Assembly (NCBI GenBank): GCA_030624805.1 | Contig: JAUXJL010000057.1 | Span: 1 to 9,527 of the forward strand | Source of the DNA: Acidimicrobiia bacterium | GTDB taxonomy: Bacteria > Actinomycetota > Acidimicrobiia > Spongiisociales > SHLN01 | Direction: 5' to 3' | DNA: 9,527 bases | Part shown: in pieces, positions 1 to 5,793 of the stretch | Layout: each line of letters opens with the position of its first letter | How positions within the stretch are numbered: the stretch's first letter is position 1 | Program-made: the position numbers and the translations under genes | Notes under the pieces: model-generated | Seen by the model: the letters and a program-made list of their open reading frames with translations, nothing else | Database searches by the model: none | Told to the model about the DNA's origin: nothing

Positions 1-48
1 CGACTCGTCCGTTTAGTTGTCGACCTTCACAAATACGGAGCTGAACTC

Positions 49-453
49 ATGGCGACCATCGACGTCACCAAAGAAACATTCGAAGAAACGATTCAGTCGA
101 ACGACACGGTGCTCGTCGATTTCTGGGCGGAATGGTGCGGCCCATGTCGCTCATTCGCTCCCACCTACGAAGCCATGTCTGAGAAGTATCCGGACATGGT
201 GTTTGCCAAGGTCGACACCGAGGATCAGCAGGAGCTGGCTGGAGCGTTCGGGATCCAGTCGATACCCACACTCATGGTCTTCCGCGAGCAGGTCATCCTT
301 TACAGCCAGCCGGGAGCGCTGCCGGCCAACCACCTCGAGGATCTGATCACCCAGGTTGGCGAGCTGGATATGGATGAGGTACGCAAGGAGCTGGCCGAGC
401 ACGCCGACGGACACCACGACGACCACGAGGGTGCCGATGCCTCAGGTCACTGA
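49..453 (+). CDS. trxA: Thioredoxin with an extended His/Asp-rich C-terminal tail
   Basis: Cytosolic dithiol-disulfide oxidoreductase that reduces disulfides in client enzymes, probably including the MsrB encoded next door. The 134-aa product has the thioredoxin fold in order: the strand VLVDFWAEWCGPC with the redox pair Cys30/Cys33, then the cis-proline loop SIPT (Pro73), then a closing strand and helix ending near residue 105. The residue after the second Cys is Arg rather than the more usual Lys. Typical thioredoxins end at about 105-110 aa. This one carries some 25 extra residues, the last 17 dominated by His, Asp, Glu and Gly (His118, 122, 123, 126, 134), which could bind metal; that is inference. 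Start chosen at ATG 49 because GGAG lies 8 nt upstream (37-40). The 48 bases before it hold no recognisable gene. It is transcribed convergently with msrB. Confidence 0.93.
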   Translation: MATIDVTKETFEETIQSNDTVLVDFWAEWCGPCRSFAPTYEAMSEKYPDMVFAKVDTEDQQELAGAFGIQSIPTLMVFREQVILYSQPGALPANHLEDLITQVGELDMDEVRKELAEHADGHHDDHEGADASGH

Positions 454-470
454 GTCGGCTCCCTCGATGA

Positions 471-500
471 GAAACGGCCCGCCGGACGGCGGGCCGTTTC
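471..500. terminator. Bidirectional hairpin terminator between trxA and msrB
   Basis: A perfect inverted repeat: GAAACGGCCCGCC (471-483), loop GGAC, and its exact complement (488-500). This gives a 13-bp GC-rich stem with A/T pairs at its base, so each strand reads a short T run (TTTC) at the 3' side. It starts 17 bp after the thioredoxin stop and ends 16 bp before the msrB stop. It therefore sits where a shared terminator for two convergent genes is expected. The T tract is short, so efficiency is uncertain. Confidence 0.85.
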
Positions 501-516
501 TAGTTGGGGCTTCGAA

Positions 517-906
517 CTATTCGGTCCCGAGGCTGAGGCTGGCCGAGTTGATGCAGTAGCGGAGACCCTCTGCCCCCGGCCCGTCCGGGAAGACATGGCC
601 GAGGTGGGCATCACATTCGCCACACCGGACTTCGGTGCGGGCCATGCCGTGACTCTCGTCGCCGATCTCAGTGATATTTGCTCCCTCAATCGGGCGGGTA
701 AAGCTTGGCCACCCCGACCCCGAGTCATATTTGTCGTCTGACTCGAACAACTTGGCCCCACAGCAAATGCAGTCGTAGCTTCCGGAGTCCTTCGAATTCC
801 AATACAGGCCTGTAAACGCTCGCTCGGTGGCTCCTTCTCGGGTAACCCGGTATTGGAGCGGAGTCAGTTTCTCCTGGTAGATCTTGTCTTGTTCCTGGGT
901 GCTCAT
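517..906 (-). CDS. msrB: Peptide-methionine (R)-S-oxide reductase MsrB, lacking the usual resolving Cys
   Basis: Cytosolic repair enzyme that reduces the R-epimer of methionine sulfoxide in proteins, normally with thioredoxin as electron donor. The 129-aa product is full length for a single-domain MsrB. It shows the structural zinc pairs Cys46/Cys49 (CICCG) and Cys95/Cys98 (CGECDAHLGHVFPDGP), the substrate-binding stretch GWPSF, and the catalytic Cys118 in RYCIN. In many homologs the residue before GWPSF is the resolving Cys (SGCGWPSF). Here it is Ser64 (SGSGWPSF), so the sulfenic acid must be resolved otherwise: by direct thioredoxin attack, or perhaps by the extra Cys48. The start at ATG 906-904 has a strong AAGGAGG (911-917) 4 nt upstream. 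Convergent with the thioredoxin gene and divergent from the DivIVA-like gene. Confidence 0.95.
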   Translation of the reverse strand: MSTQEQDKIYQEKLTPLQYRVTREGATERAFTGLYWNSKDSGSYDCICCGAKLFESDDKYDSGSGWPSFTRPIEGANITEIGDESHGMARTEVRCGECDAHLGHVFPDGPGAEGLRYCINSASLSLGTE

Positions 907-932
907 GTGGCCTCCTTCGCTTTCTCAACGCA

Positions 933-960
933 GCAATACCGAAGTCCGTTCCCGACTCAA
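933..960 (-). promoter_or_regulatory. Possible msrB promoter
   Basis: On the minus strand TTGAGT (955-960) is followed after 16 nt by TATTGC (933-938), about 26 nt upstream of the msrB start codon. The -35 match is fair and the -10 match is weak, so this is only a candidate. Confidence 0.22.
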
Positions 961-974
961 GAGATTTTCCGAAT

Positions 975-991
975 TGCCGAACCGTTTGGCA
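975..991. promoter_or_regulatory. Interrupted palindrome upstream of the DivIVA-like gene (possible operator)
   Basis: TGCCGAACCGTTTGGCA is a 17-nt near-palindrome (TGCC..AAC.GTT..GGCA) with one mismatched pair of arms that is a G-T wobble in RNA. It ends 7 nt before the Shine-Dalgarno-like AAGGGAG (999-1005) of the gene at 1012. It lies in the 105-bp divergent gap shared with msrB. It could be a repressor site or a small 5'-UTR hairpin near the ribosome site. No regulator can be named. Confidence 0.25.
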
Positions 992-1011
992 GGACATTAA
1001 GGGAGTAGGAC

Positions 1012-2751
1012 ATGGACCAAATTCCTGAGGCGCCCGAATTCAAGACTGGCCTCAAAGGTTATGCCCGCGAAGAGGTCGATCACTACATCGAGACCGTGCG
1101 GGCTGCCGCCGGCGCCGAAATCGCCCGGCTCGAACAAAACTTGGCGAATGCCGAGACCCTTGAAACAGCCGCCATCGACCGTGCCTATTTCTACATTCTC
1201 GACGTTCGGGGTCGTTTCCTCTCGGACGCCAATATGCGAGCTCGCCGGATTCTGCTCGAGGCCAGTTCACGTGCCGCCGACATCCGGGCCGGTGTGGAAG
1301 AAGACCTGGTCGGCTCCGTTGATCCAGAGGTGATGCTGGCCGAGGCGCGACTGCAGGCCGAGGAGGTGTTGTCGACTTCGGCCGCTGAGGCCGAGCGAAT
1401 TCAGTCAGAAGCTCGCGAGGCGGTGGGCGCGGCTCGGGACGAGCGGCAGCTACTCGGCGAGGCCGCAGCCAAAGCCGAGCACCTTTTTAACTCCGCCCAG
1501 GAAGACGCGGACCGCATGAAGGCAGAGGCGTCCGACTTCTTCTCCCTGATCCGGAAAGACGCGGTGCGCTACCAAGAACAGGCTGAGAAGGAGGTGGCGG
1601 CCGCTTTCGACAAGGCTTCGACGGCACGCCACGAAGCCGAGGAAATCATTGGTTTGGCAAAAAAGGAGGCCGATTCTCTGCTTCGAGAAACTGGAGCGGA
1701 TGCGGCCGACAGTAAGGAAGAGGCGGCCAGGGTCCGCGCCCTCGCCGAGGAGCGTCTCAAGGCCGCCACCGAGGACGCCGAGCGTATTCGGGCCCGGATG
1801 GCGAAGGAGCGTGCCGTCGCCGACCGTGACGTCGAACAGGTCATGTCCGAAGCAGAGGTGCTTCGGGTGGCGGCGGAGCAGCAGGCCCAGGCGACGCGAG
1901 ATCGGGCGAACGAGGAACTCACCTCAGTCCAGACGCTGGCTCGAACCAACCGCGAGGAGTCTGAGCAAGTTTTGGTGAATGCGCGGCTCGAGGCCGCCCG
2001 CATGACTTCGGAAGCGGAGCAGCTTTTGGCAGCTGCGGAGAGCGACACGTTGCGCACCGACATCATCGCAGCTGCCGAAGCCGAGTCGATCCTCATTCGG
2101 CAGGAGGCCGAAAACGCCAAGGCCGAGGCATGGGCCGAGGCAGAAGCTGCCCACCAGGGCCTCGCAAACGCACGGGAGGAGGCCGAGGGGCTTGTGCAGG
2201 AGGCGACCCGTGAGGGCGAGCGTATCCGAACCCTCGCAACCAAGGAGGCTGAAGCGATGGCCGAGGAGCACCGCGTCACTGCTGAAGCGGAGACGGAGAC
2301 CTTCCGGAGCGAAGCCGTTCTCGACCGAGATGCGGCCGCCATGATGCGGGCCTCAGCCGAACAGGAAGCTGAACAGATACGCGAAAGTGCTCTGCGCCAG
2401 GCAGAGGAGCAGGCGGCACTCGAGCTCCAGACGAGCCGAGAAGAGATCGCAAGGCTTCAGGCCGAGGCGAGCGACCTCAAACGAACCACCGAGCAACGCA
2501 TAGCGACCGCCACCCAGGAAGCCGAGCAGGATCGGCGTCAGGCCAAGCAGGCGCTGACTGCGGTCCTCGACAAGGAGCGACACTTGGGGGACGCCAAGAA
2601 GGCCGCCAAGGAGCTCGTCGACGGCGCCATGAGAGAGGCCGATCGGATCCGGGCAGACGCTGAGAAGGTTCTCGACGACGCCAACACCACGGCCCGCGAC
2701 ACCCAGGCGGCCGTTGGTCGGCTGCGCGACAAGATGCGGCAAACGGCCTAG
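1012..2751 (+). CDS. DivIVA-domain long coiled-coil protein (polar/cell-envelope scaffold)
   Basis: Probable cytoplasmic scaffold that binds curved membrane or cell poles and recruits growth or division machinery, as DivIVA/Wag31 and the related Streptomyces coiled-coil proteins do; the exact role is inferred. Residues 10-30 match the DivIVA N-terminal signature (F10 ... LKGYAREEVDHYIETV, Gly16-Tyr17, Glu21-Val22-Asp23). Residues about 45-100 form a second mostly helical segment. From about 105 to 575 the protein is an almost unbroken Ala/Glu/Arg-rich coiled coil with few helix breakers. Part of it has an 11-residue (hendecad) beat: residues 390-444 divide into five 11-mers, four of them beginning E-A or E-G. 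At 579 aa it is about twice the length of ordinary DivIVA/Wag31, closer to Scy-type scaffolds. The start has AAGGGAG (999-1005) 6 nt upstream. A large antisense open frame here is an artefact of Ala/Glu codon use. Confidence 0.85.
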   Translation: MDQIPEAPEFKTGLKGYAREEVDHYIETVRAAAGAEIARLEQNLANAETLETAAIDRAYFYILDVRGRFLSDANMRARRILLEASSRAADIRAGVEEDLVGSVDPEVMLAEARLQAEEVLSTSAAEAERIQSEAREAVGAARDERQLLGEAAAKAEHLFNSAQEDADRMKAEASDFFSLIRKDAVRYQEQAEKEVAAAFDKASTARHEAEEIIGLAKKEADSLLRETGADAADSKEEAARVRALAEERLKAATEDAERIRARMAKERAVADRDVEQVMSEAEVLRVAAEQQAQATRDRANEELTSVQTLARTNREESEQVLVNARLEAARMTSEAEQLLAAAESDTLRTDIIAAAEAESILIRQEAENAKAEAWAEAEAAHQGLANAREEAEGLVQEATREGERIRTLATKEAEAMAEEHRVTAEAETETFRSEAVLDRDAAAMMRASAEQEAEQIRESALRQAEEQAALELQTSREEIARLQAEASDLKRTTEQRIATATQEAEQDRRQAKQALTAVLDKERHLGDAKKAAKELVDGAMREADRIRADAEKVLDDANTTARDTQAAVGRLRDKMRQTA

Positions 2752-2774
2752 TCGGCCTGAGAGACACCTAGGCC
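2745..2774. terminator. Weak inverted repeat over two convergent stop codons
   Basis: GGCCTAG (2745-2751) and CTAGGCC (2768-2774) form a 7-bp stem with a 16-nt loop. The TAG stop of the DivIVA-like gene lies in one arm and the TAG stop of the molybdoenzyme gene in the other. No T tract follows on either strand, so it is a poor intrinsic terminator by sequence. It is, however, the only structure visible between the two convergent genes, whose stops are separated by 16 bp. Confidence 0.25.
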
Positions 2775-4324
2775 CTGGCTTTGATTTCGATCGTGTGGTG
2801 GCCGGTGGCCGCTGATGGCAAAGAACGCTGTTCGATTGCTGTTTGAATCTCGCCGGTACCGTCCGTTGCCCGCACCCGTAATAGGTGGTCCCCGTCCGGG
2901 ACTGTCAGGGTCGCCTTCCACTGGACCCAGGCTTTGTTCGAGAGCGGCTGAGTGAGCTCCGCCTCCAACCACGGCCCGTCGTCGAGCTGAACTTCCACCC
3001 GTTCGATCTCCTTGAGGGGTGCCCAGGCGACACCGGCTGTGACAACTTCGCCGGCCGGAACGCGATCGCCCTTGTGTGGCACATCGATGCGGGAGCTGGT
3101 CTGAATGGGACCTTCCTTCAGCCACCCGCGTGGCACCCAGTACGAGTCGAACCCGTCCCAGGTGGTTAGTTCGATGCGTTCGAGCCATTTTGTGGCCGAC
3201 ACATATCCGTAGAGCCCGGGCACAATTAGCCGGGCGGGAAACCCATGGCGGGCCGGGAGGGGCTCATCGTTCATGGCAATCGCAACCAGGGGCTCCCGGC
3301 CGTCGAAAACCGTCTCGATCGGAAATCCACTGGCCCACCGATCAACCGACCAGCCGACCACTTGCTCGGCCTCATCGGTCGGCCCGGCCTCTTCGAGGAG
3401 CTCTGCCAGGCGCACGCCTGTCCACTTGGCGTTTCCTACCAATCCACCGCCCACCGGGTTCGAAACGCACGCAATCGTGATGTAGTCCTCAACCAGGTCT
3501 CGCGCCGCTAGTTCGCCGAATGTGAATTCGACCGGATTATCCACCAGCCCGTCGATGCTGAGGGTCCAGTTATCGACCGGCACCCTCGGAATGATCAGGG
3601 CTGTGTCAATCCTGTAGAACGAGTCATTCGCCACTACTACTGACTCGAGGCCGTCGATCTCGAAGAAGTTCTCGGCCGCCACACCCGGCAGCGTTCCAGC
3701 CGCAGGAAGTGTCACATCGCTGCTCCGAGTGGCGGTGAGGAGACGGCGACCGAGGACACCTCCCCCGACCGCAAGGGCGCTCAGGCCGACTGCTCGGCCT
3801 ACGAACTGGCGCCGGGATGGATCGTCAGGAACACCATCGGTTGGCTCGCCCACCACAGTGTCGGTGAGCCGGGCACCCGGTGTCTGTAACAGGAAGTACA
3901 AGGCGTAGAGGCCTGAGCCGGTGGCGAGAACAGCCGCCAGAACGGTCATCGGCACGCTGATGAGTGTCTGATTGAGTGATGCGACGAGACCGACGAAACC
4001 GAATCCGATGAATAGTGGCGCAGCCACAACCACGCCGCTGCGTTGCATCCATATGCCAACCGCGCCGGCGATGAGGAGGGTCGAGGCGACGATCCCGAGC
4101 AGGAGCGCGGCTTTGTCTCCCGTTCCAAATGTGTCGATCGCCCATCGCTCAATGGAGGTCGGAACGTTGTCTACCGCGATGGCTCCAATCGACGAGAGCG
4201 TCGAAGGTATACGGTCGACCAATCCGGCCAACAGCTCTCCGATGCCGAGGGTGACCCCAGCTGCCACGACTGCCGCCATGATGTATTGGCCGCGTGTCCT
4301 GGTTTGTACTGCCGCCTCGATCAT
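2768..4324 (-). CDS. Membrane-anchored sulfite-oxidase-family molybdopterin oxidoreductase with internal Tat motif
   Basis: Predicted extracytoplasmic molybdenum-cofactor oxidoreductase; the substrate is unknown. Four hydrophobic helices come first (about residues 14-35, 71-93, 98-117, 124-146). They are followed by a twin-arginine motif SRRQFVG (170-176), a fifth hydrophobic stretch (177-192), and then the catalytic domain. That domain has the sulfite-oxidase features: Cys286 in ITIACVSNPVGG as the likely Mo ligand, WTGVRL (301-306) and the HGFPARLIVPGLYGY segment (360-374). A C-terminal Ig-like dimerisation-type domain (about 415-515) follows; it is typical of sulfite oxidases and absent from MsrP/YedY. 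With the N-terminus inside, an even number of helices leaves the RR motif in the cytoplasm and places the enzyme outside. ATG 4324 has no clear Shine-Dalgarno; Met16 is an alternative start but would drop the positively charged N-terminus. Convergent with the DivIVA-like gene, and 145 bp downstream of the dioxygenase gene. Confidence 0.88.
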   Translation of the reverse strand: MIEAAVQTRTRGQYIMAAVVAAGVTLGIGELLAGLVDRIPSTLSSIGAIAVDNVPTSIERWAIDTFGTGDKAALLLGIVASTLLIAGAVGIWMQRSGVVVAAPLFIGFGFVGLVASLNQTLISVPMTVLAAVLATGSGLYALYFLLQTPGARLTDTVVGEPTDGVPDDPSRRQFVGRAVGLSALAVGGGVLGRRLLTATRSSDVTLPAAGTLPGVAAENFFEIDGLESVVVANDSFYRIDTALIIPRVPVDNWTLSIDGLVDNPVEFTFGELAARDLVEDYITIACVSNPVGGGLVGNAKWTGVRLAELLEEAGPTDEAEQVVGWSVDRWASGFPIETVFDGREPLVAIAMNDEPLPARHGFPARLIVPGLYGYVSATKWLERIELTTWDGFDSYWVPRGWLKEGPIQTSSRIDVPHKGDRVPAGEVVTAGVAWAPLKEIERVEVQLDDGPWLEAELTQPLSNKAWVQWKATLTVPDGDHLLRVRATDGTGEIQTAIEQRSLPSAATGHHTIEIKARA

Positions 4325-4361
4325 GTTCAGTACAACGAGACCAATTGCTGGTTGGTTCCCG

Positions 4362-4402
4362 GCAACGCCTTCGGCGTTGCTTTCGAGTTGCTTCGCAACT
4401 CG
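4362..4402. repeat. Two adjacent 8-bp hairpins with identical triloops
   Basis: GCAACGCC (4362-4369) pairs perfectly with 4373-4380, and CGAGTTGC (4384-4391) pairs perfectly with 4395-4402. Both loops are TTC and only three bases (TTT) separate the hairpins. They lie in the gap between the dioxygenase stop and the molybdoenzyme start. On the coding (minus) strand the separator is AAA, so they do not look like an intrinsic terminator for the dioxygenase gene. The arrangement resembles paired REP-type extragenic palindromes. Confidence 0.7.
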
Positions 4403-4433
4403 TGGCAGCTCGCGATGCCCGCAACTCGTGGCA
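4395..4433. repeat. 13-bp direct repeat pair
   Basis: GCAACTCGTGGCA occurs exactly at 4395-4407 and again at 4421-4433, 13 bp apart. The first copy includes the right arm of the second hairpin. The second copy could pair with the same left arm (4384-4391), giving alternative stem structures. Confidence 0.75.
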
Positions 4434-4441
4434 AGAGGTGT

Positions 4442-4469
4442 TGCGTACTGCGTCTTGCGTCTTGCGCTT
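4442..4469. repeat. Four-unit 7-bp degenerate tandem repeat
   Basis: TGCGTAC, TGCGTCT, TGCGTCT and TGCGCTT follow each other without gaps (4442-4448, 4449-4455, 4456-4462, 4463-4469). The array directly abuts the dioxygenase stop codon (TTA on the plus strand, 4470-4472). Together with the hairpins and direct repeats it fills most of the 145-bp intergenic gap, which contains no gene. Confidence 0.7.
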
Positions 4470-5234
4470 TTACCCGAACTGAACGCAGCGCATGCTGAGG
4501 GAACCGAATTCGAAATCTTCGATCGGGAAGGACACCTCGTCGTGCTCGGAGGCGGCGCCTGCGGCCACGAGCAGCGGAACGAAGTGCTCCTGGGTTGGGT
4601 GGCAGGTAGCGGCCAGCGGATTGGTTCGATAATCCTGCAGTTGGTCGTCGCGGTCCTCAGTCAGAACCTCACTGATCCAGTGATCGAACTCAGCAGCCCA
4701 TTCCGGGGTCGGGCCGCTCGACCAATCAGCCGCCCGCAGGTTATGCACGAGGTTGCCGCTCCCGAGGATGAAGACCCCATCGTCTCGGAGAGGAGCGAGC
4801 TCCTGGCCAAGCGCGAACATCTTCTCCGGCTCGTTGGTCCACGGAAGTGACAACTGGACAACGGGGATGTTGGCATCGGGGTACATGTGGAGGAGCGGAA
4901 CCCACGTCCCATGGTCGAGGCCACGCCATTCCTCACGGGCTACCTGCGCACTCCTCGACAGCAGACCCTCCACCTGGCCGGCCACCTCAGGAGCGCCCGG
5001 TGGGTCGTACTTGATGGAGTAGAGCGGTTCGGGGAAGCCCCCGAAGTCATAGACCAAAGGGACCGGAGTGGTGGCGCCAAGTGAGGGAGGTGTCTGTTCG
5101 TAGTGGGCAGAAATCGACAGGATCGCGGTTGGGGCAGGAAGGGAATCGGCCCATGCCTTCCATGTCTCGCCCCGGGGGCCGTTTACCGCGTTTGTGGGTG
5201 AACCGTGGCCGACGAAGCCGGTCGGAAATCTCAT
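4470..5234 (-). CDS. ygiD: LigB-family class III extradiol dioxygenase (4,5-DOPA dioxygenase/YgiD type)
   Basis: Cytosolic metal-dependent ring-cleaving dioxygenase of the YgiD/plant DODA group, which opens catechols such as DOPA next to the hydroxyls; the natural substrate in bacteria is not established. The 254-aa protein is of usual family length and has its landmarks in order: VGHGSP (His10), SISAHY (His44), VYDFGGFPEPLY, GLDHGTWVPLLHMYP (His108), VVQLSLP, GSGNLVHNL (His164) and HPTQEHF (His212, His217). The probable metal ligands are His10, His44, His164 and one of the last two. The start at ATG 5234 is placed by the family N-terminus; a GGAGGG (5246-5251) lies 11 nt upstream. The DUF5658-like gene ends 54 bp upstream on the same strand, so co-transcription is possible but not required. 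No ring-hydroxylating or downstream catabolic genes are present, so a degradation pathway cannot be inferred. Confidence 0.9.
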   Translation of the reverse strand: MRFPTGFVGHGSPTNAVNGPRGETWKAWADSLPAPTAILSISAHYEQTPPSLGATTPVPLVYDFGGFPEPLYSIKYDPPGAPEVAGQVEGLLSRSAQVAREEWRGLDHGTWVPLLHMYPDANIPVVQLSLPWTNEPEKMFALGQELAPLRDDGVFILGSGNLVHNLRAADWSSGPTPEWAAEFDHWISEVLTEDRDDQLQDYRTNPLAATCHPTQEHFVPLLVAAGAASEHDEVSFPIEDFEFGSLSMRCVQFG

Positions 5235-5288
5235 GATCGTTTGAACCCTCCATTCTCCTCGAGCATTCCGTCACTGAAGCGACAGCTT

Positions 5289-5711
5289 CTAGGCGACGCG
5301 AAGTAACGAGAAGAGTTGGTAAGCCACGAGCGCACCGAAACCCACCAGCGCAATAATCGAAACCTCAAGGATGCGACGATAGCGCCGCATGTTCCAGATG
5401 ACAGCGACGACCCCGCCCGTTACAAGGAGTTTCAAGGAGGCTGCTAACGCGGGGCTGACTTCGAAGAGGGCCGCCATAATCGGGTTCGCCTCAACCGCTC
5501 CCAGGGCGAGGGCTCGGTTCGTCAAGAGGAGATCCAGGATGTTGAGAGCGAAGACGACACCCAGGACGGCCGCGATGAATCGTGGCCGATCCCGGTACCA
5601 GGTGAGCACCCGTCGCGGTGACCGACGGTCGAAGCCGGTGCGACGTTCGGGAAGCCGGAAACGGACGCGGGCCCTGCGGTCGATCCACCGCCGTTCAGTC
5701 GTCGCTGTCAT
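5289..5711 (-). CDS. Small DUF5658-like integral membrane protein
   Basis: A 140-aa protein of unknown function. The first about 42 residues are strongly basic with repeated Arg pairs (ERR, DRR, PERRTGFDRR, PRR), typical of the cytoplasmic N-terminus of this family. Three or four hydrophobic segments follow: about 46-66, a short one near 77-92 running into 92-107, and 115-136. The stretch LNILDLLLTNRALALGAVEANPIM (57-80), with the Asp60, Thr64 and Glu-Ala-Asn-Pro (74-77) pattern, is what suggests DUF5658. The start at ATG 5711 has no Shine-Dalgarno; an in-frame stop shortly upstream rules out a longer protein. A -10-like TACAAT lies at 5731-5736. The gene sits 82 bp downstream of serA and 54 bp upstream of the dioxygenase gene, all on one strand. 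Confidence 0.8.
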   Translation of the reverse strand: MTATTERRWIDRRARVRFRLPERRTGFDRRSPRRVLTWYRDRPRFIAAVLGVVFALNILDLLLTNRALALGAVEANPIMAALFEVSPALAASLKLLVTGGVVAVIWNMRRYRRILEVSIIALVGFGALVAYQLFSLLRVA

Positions 5712-5724
5712 CGTACCGGCTCAT
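5695..5724 (-). CDS. Possible 9-codon leaderless upstream ORF overlapping the DUF5658-like start
   Basis: ATG at 5724-5722 opens a 9-codon frame (MSRYDDSDD, stop TGA at 5697-5695) that overlaps the start of the DUF5658-like gene by 17 nt in a different frame. Its A lies exactly 7 nt after the -10-like TACAAT, the same geometry as the serB start. It could be a leader peptide whose translation feeds the downstream start, or simple chance; a 9-codon ORF is weak evidence alone. Confidence 0.18.
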   Translation of the reverse strand: MSRYDDSDD

Positions 5725-5730
5725 GGACAA

Positions 5731-5736
5731 ATTGTA
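5731..5736 (-). promoter_or_regulatory. Candidate -10 box for the DUF5658-like gene
   Basis: TACAAT on the minus strand matches the -10 consensus in five of six bases, ending 19 nt before the DUF5658-like start. No convincing -35 element lies 16-18 nt further upstream. It would give that gene its own promoter, independent of the serine operon. Confidence 0.35.
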
Positions 5737-5793
5737 CGCAGGCGGCCTCCGGACCGTACCGTGACAGCCGCAATAGCCAAAGGTCAGAACTCG

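Noticed and set aside
1569..2342. 257-codon open frame antisense to the DivIVA-like gene
   Set aside because: It is Ser/Ala/Arg-rich with no domain and mirrors the Ala/Glu codon repetition of the coiled-coil gene, whose sense frame has a clear DivIVA signature and ribosome site.
2768..4324. Calling the molybdoenzyme MsrP/YedY
   Set aside because: It has a C-terminal dimerisation-type domain and four extra N-terminal helices, which MsrP lacks; only the sulfite-oxidase-fold core is shared.
4362..4402. Intrinsic terminator for the dioxygenase gene
   Set aside because: On the minus strand neither hairpin is followed by a T run, and the structure lies some 70 bp past the stop; a REP-like element fits better.
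4384..4433. CRISPR-like array, because of direct repeats with a spacer
   Set aside because: Only two 13-bp copies with a 13-bp spacer, no further units, and no cas genes nearby.
3972..4850. 292-codon plus-strand open frame across the molybdoenzyme N-terminus, the repeat gap and the dioxygenase C-terminus
   Set aside because: It runs antisense to two well-supported genes and through the repeat cluster, has no recognisable domain, and shows no good start context.
5276..5289. GAAGC/GCTTC hairpin at the end of the DUF5658-like gene as a terminator
   Set aside because: The stem is only 5 bp, overlaps the stop codon and has no T tract.
5734..5771. GC-rich short inverted repeats after serA as a terminator
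   Set aside because: Arms of about 5 bp (GTACG/CGTAC, GCGGC/GCCGC) with long loops and no T run; typical chance pairing in GC-rich DNA.
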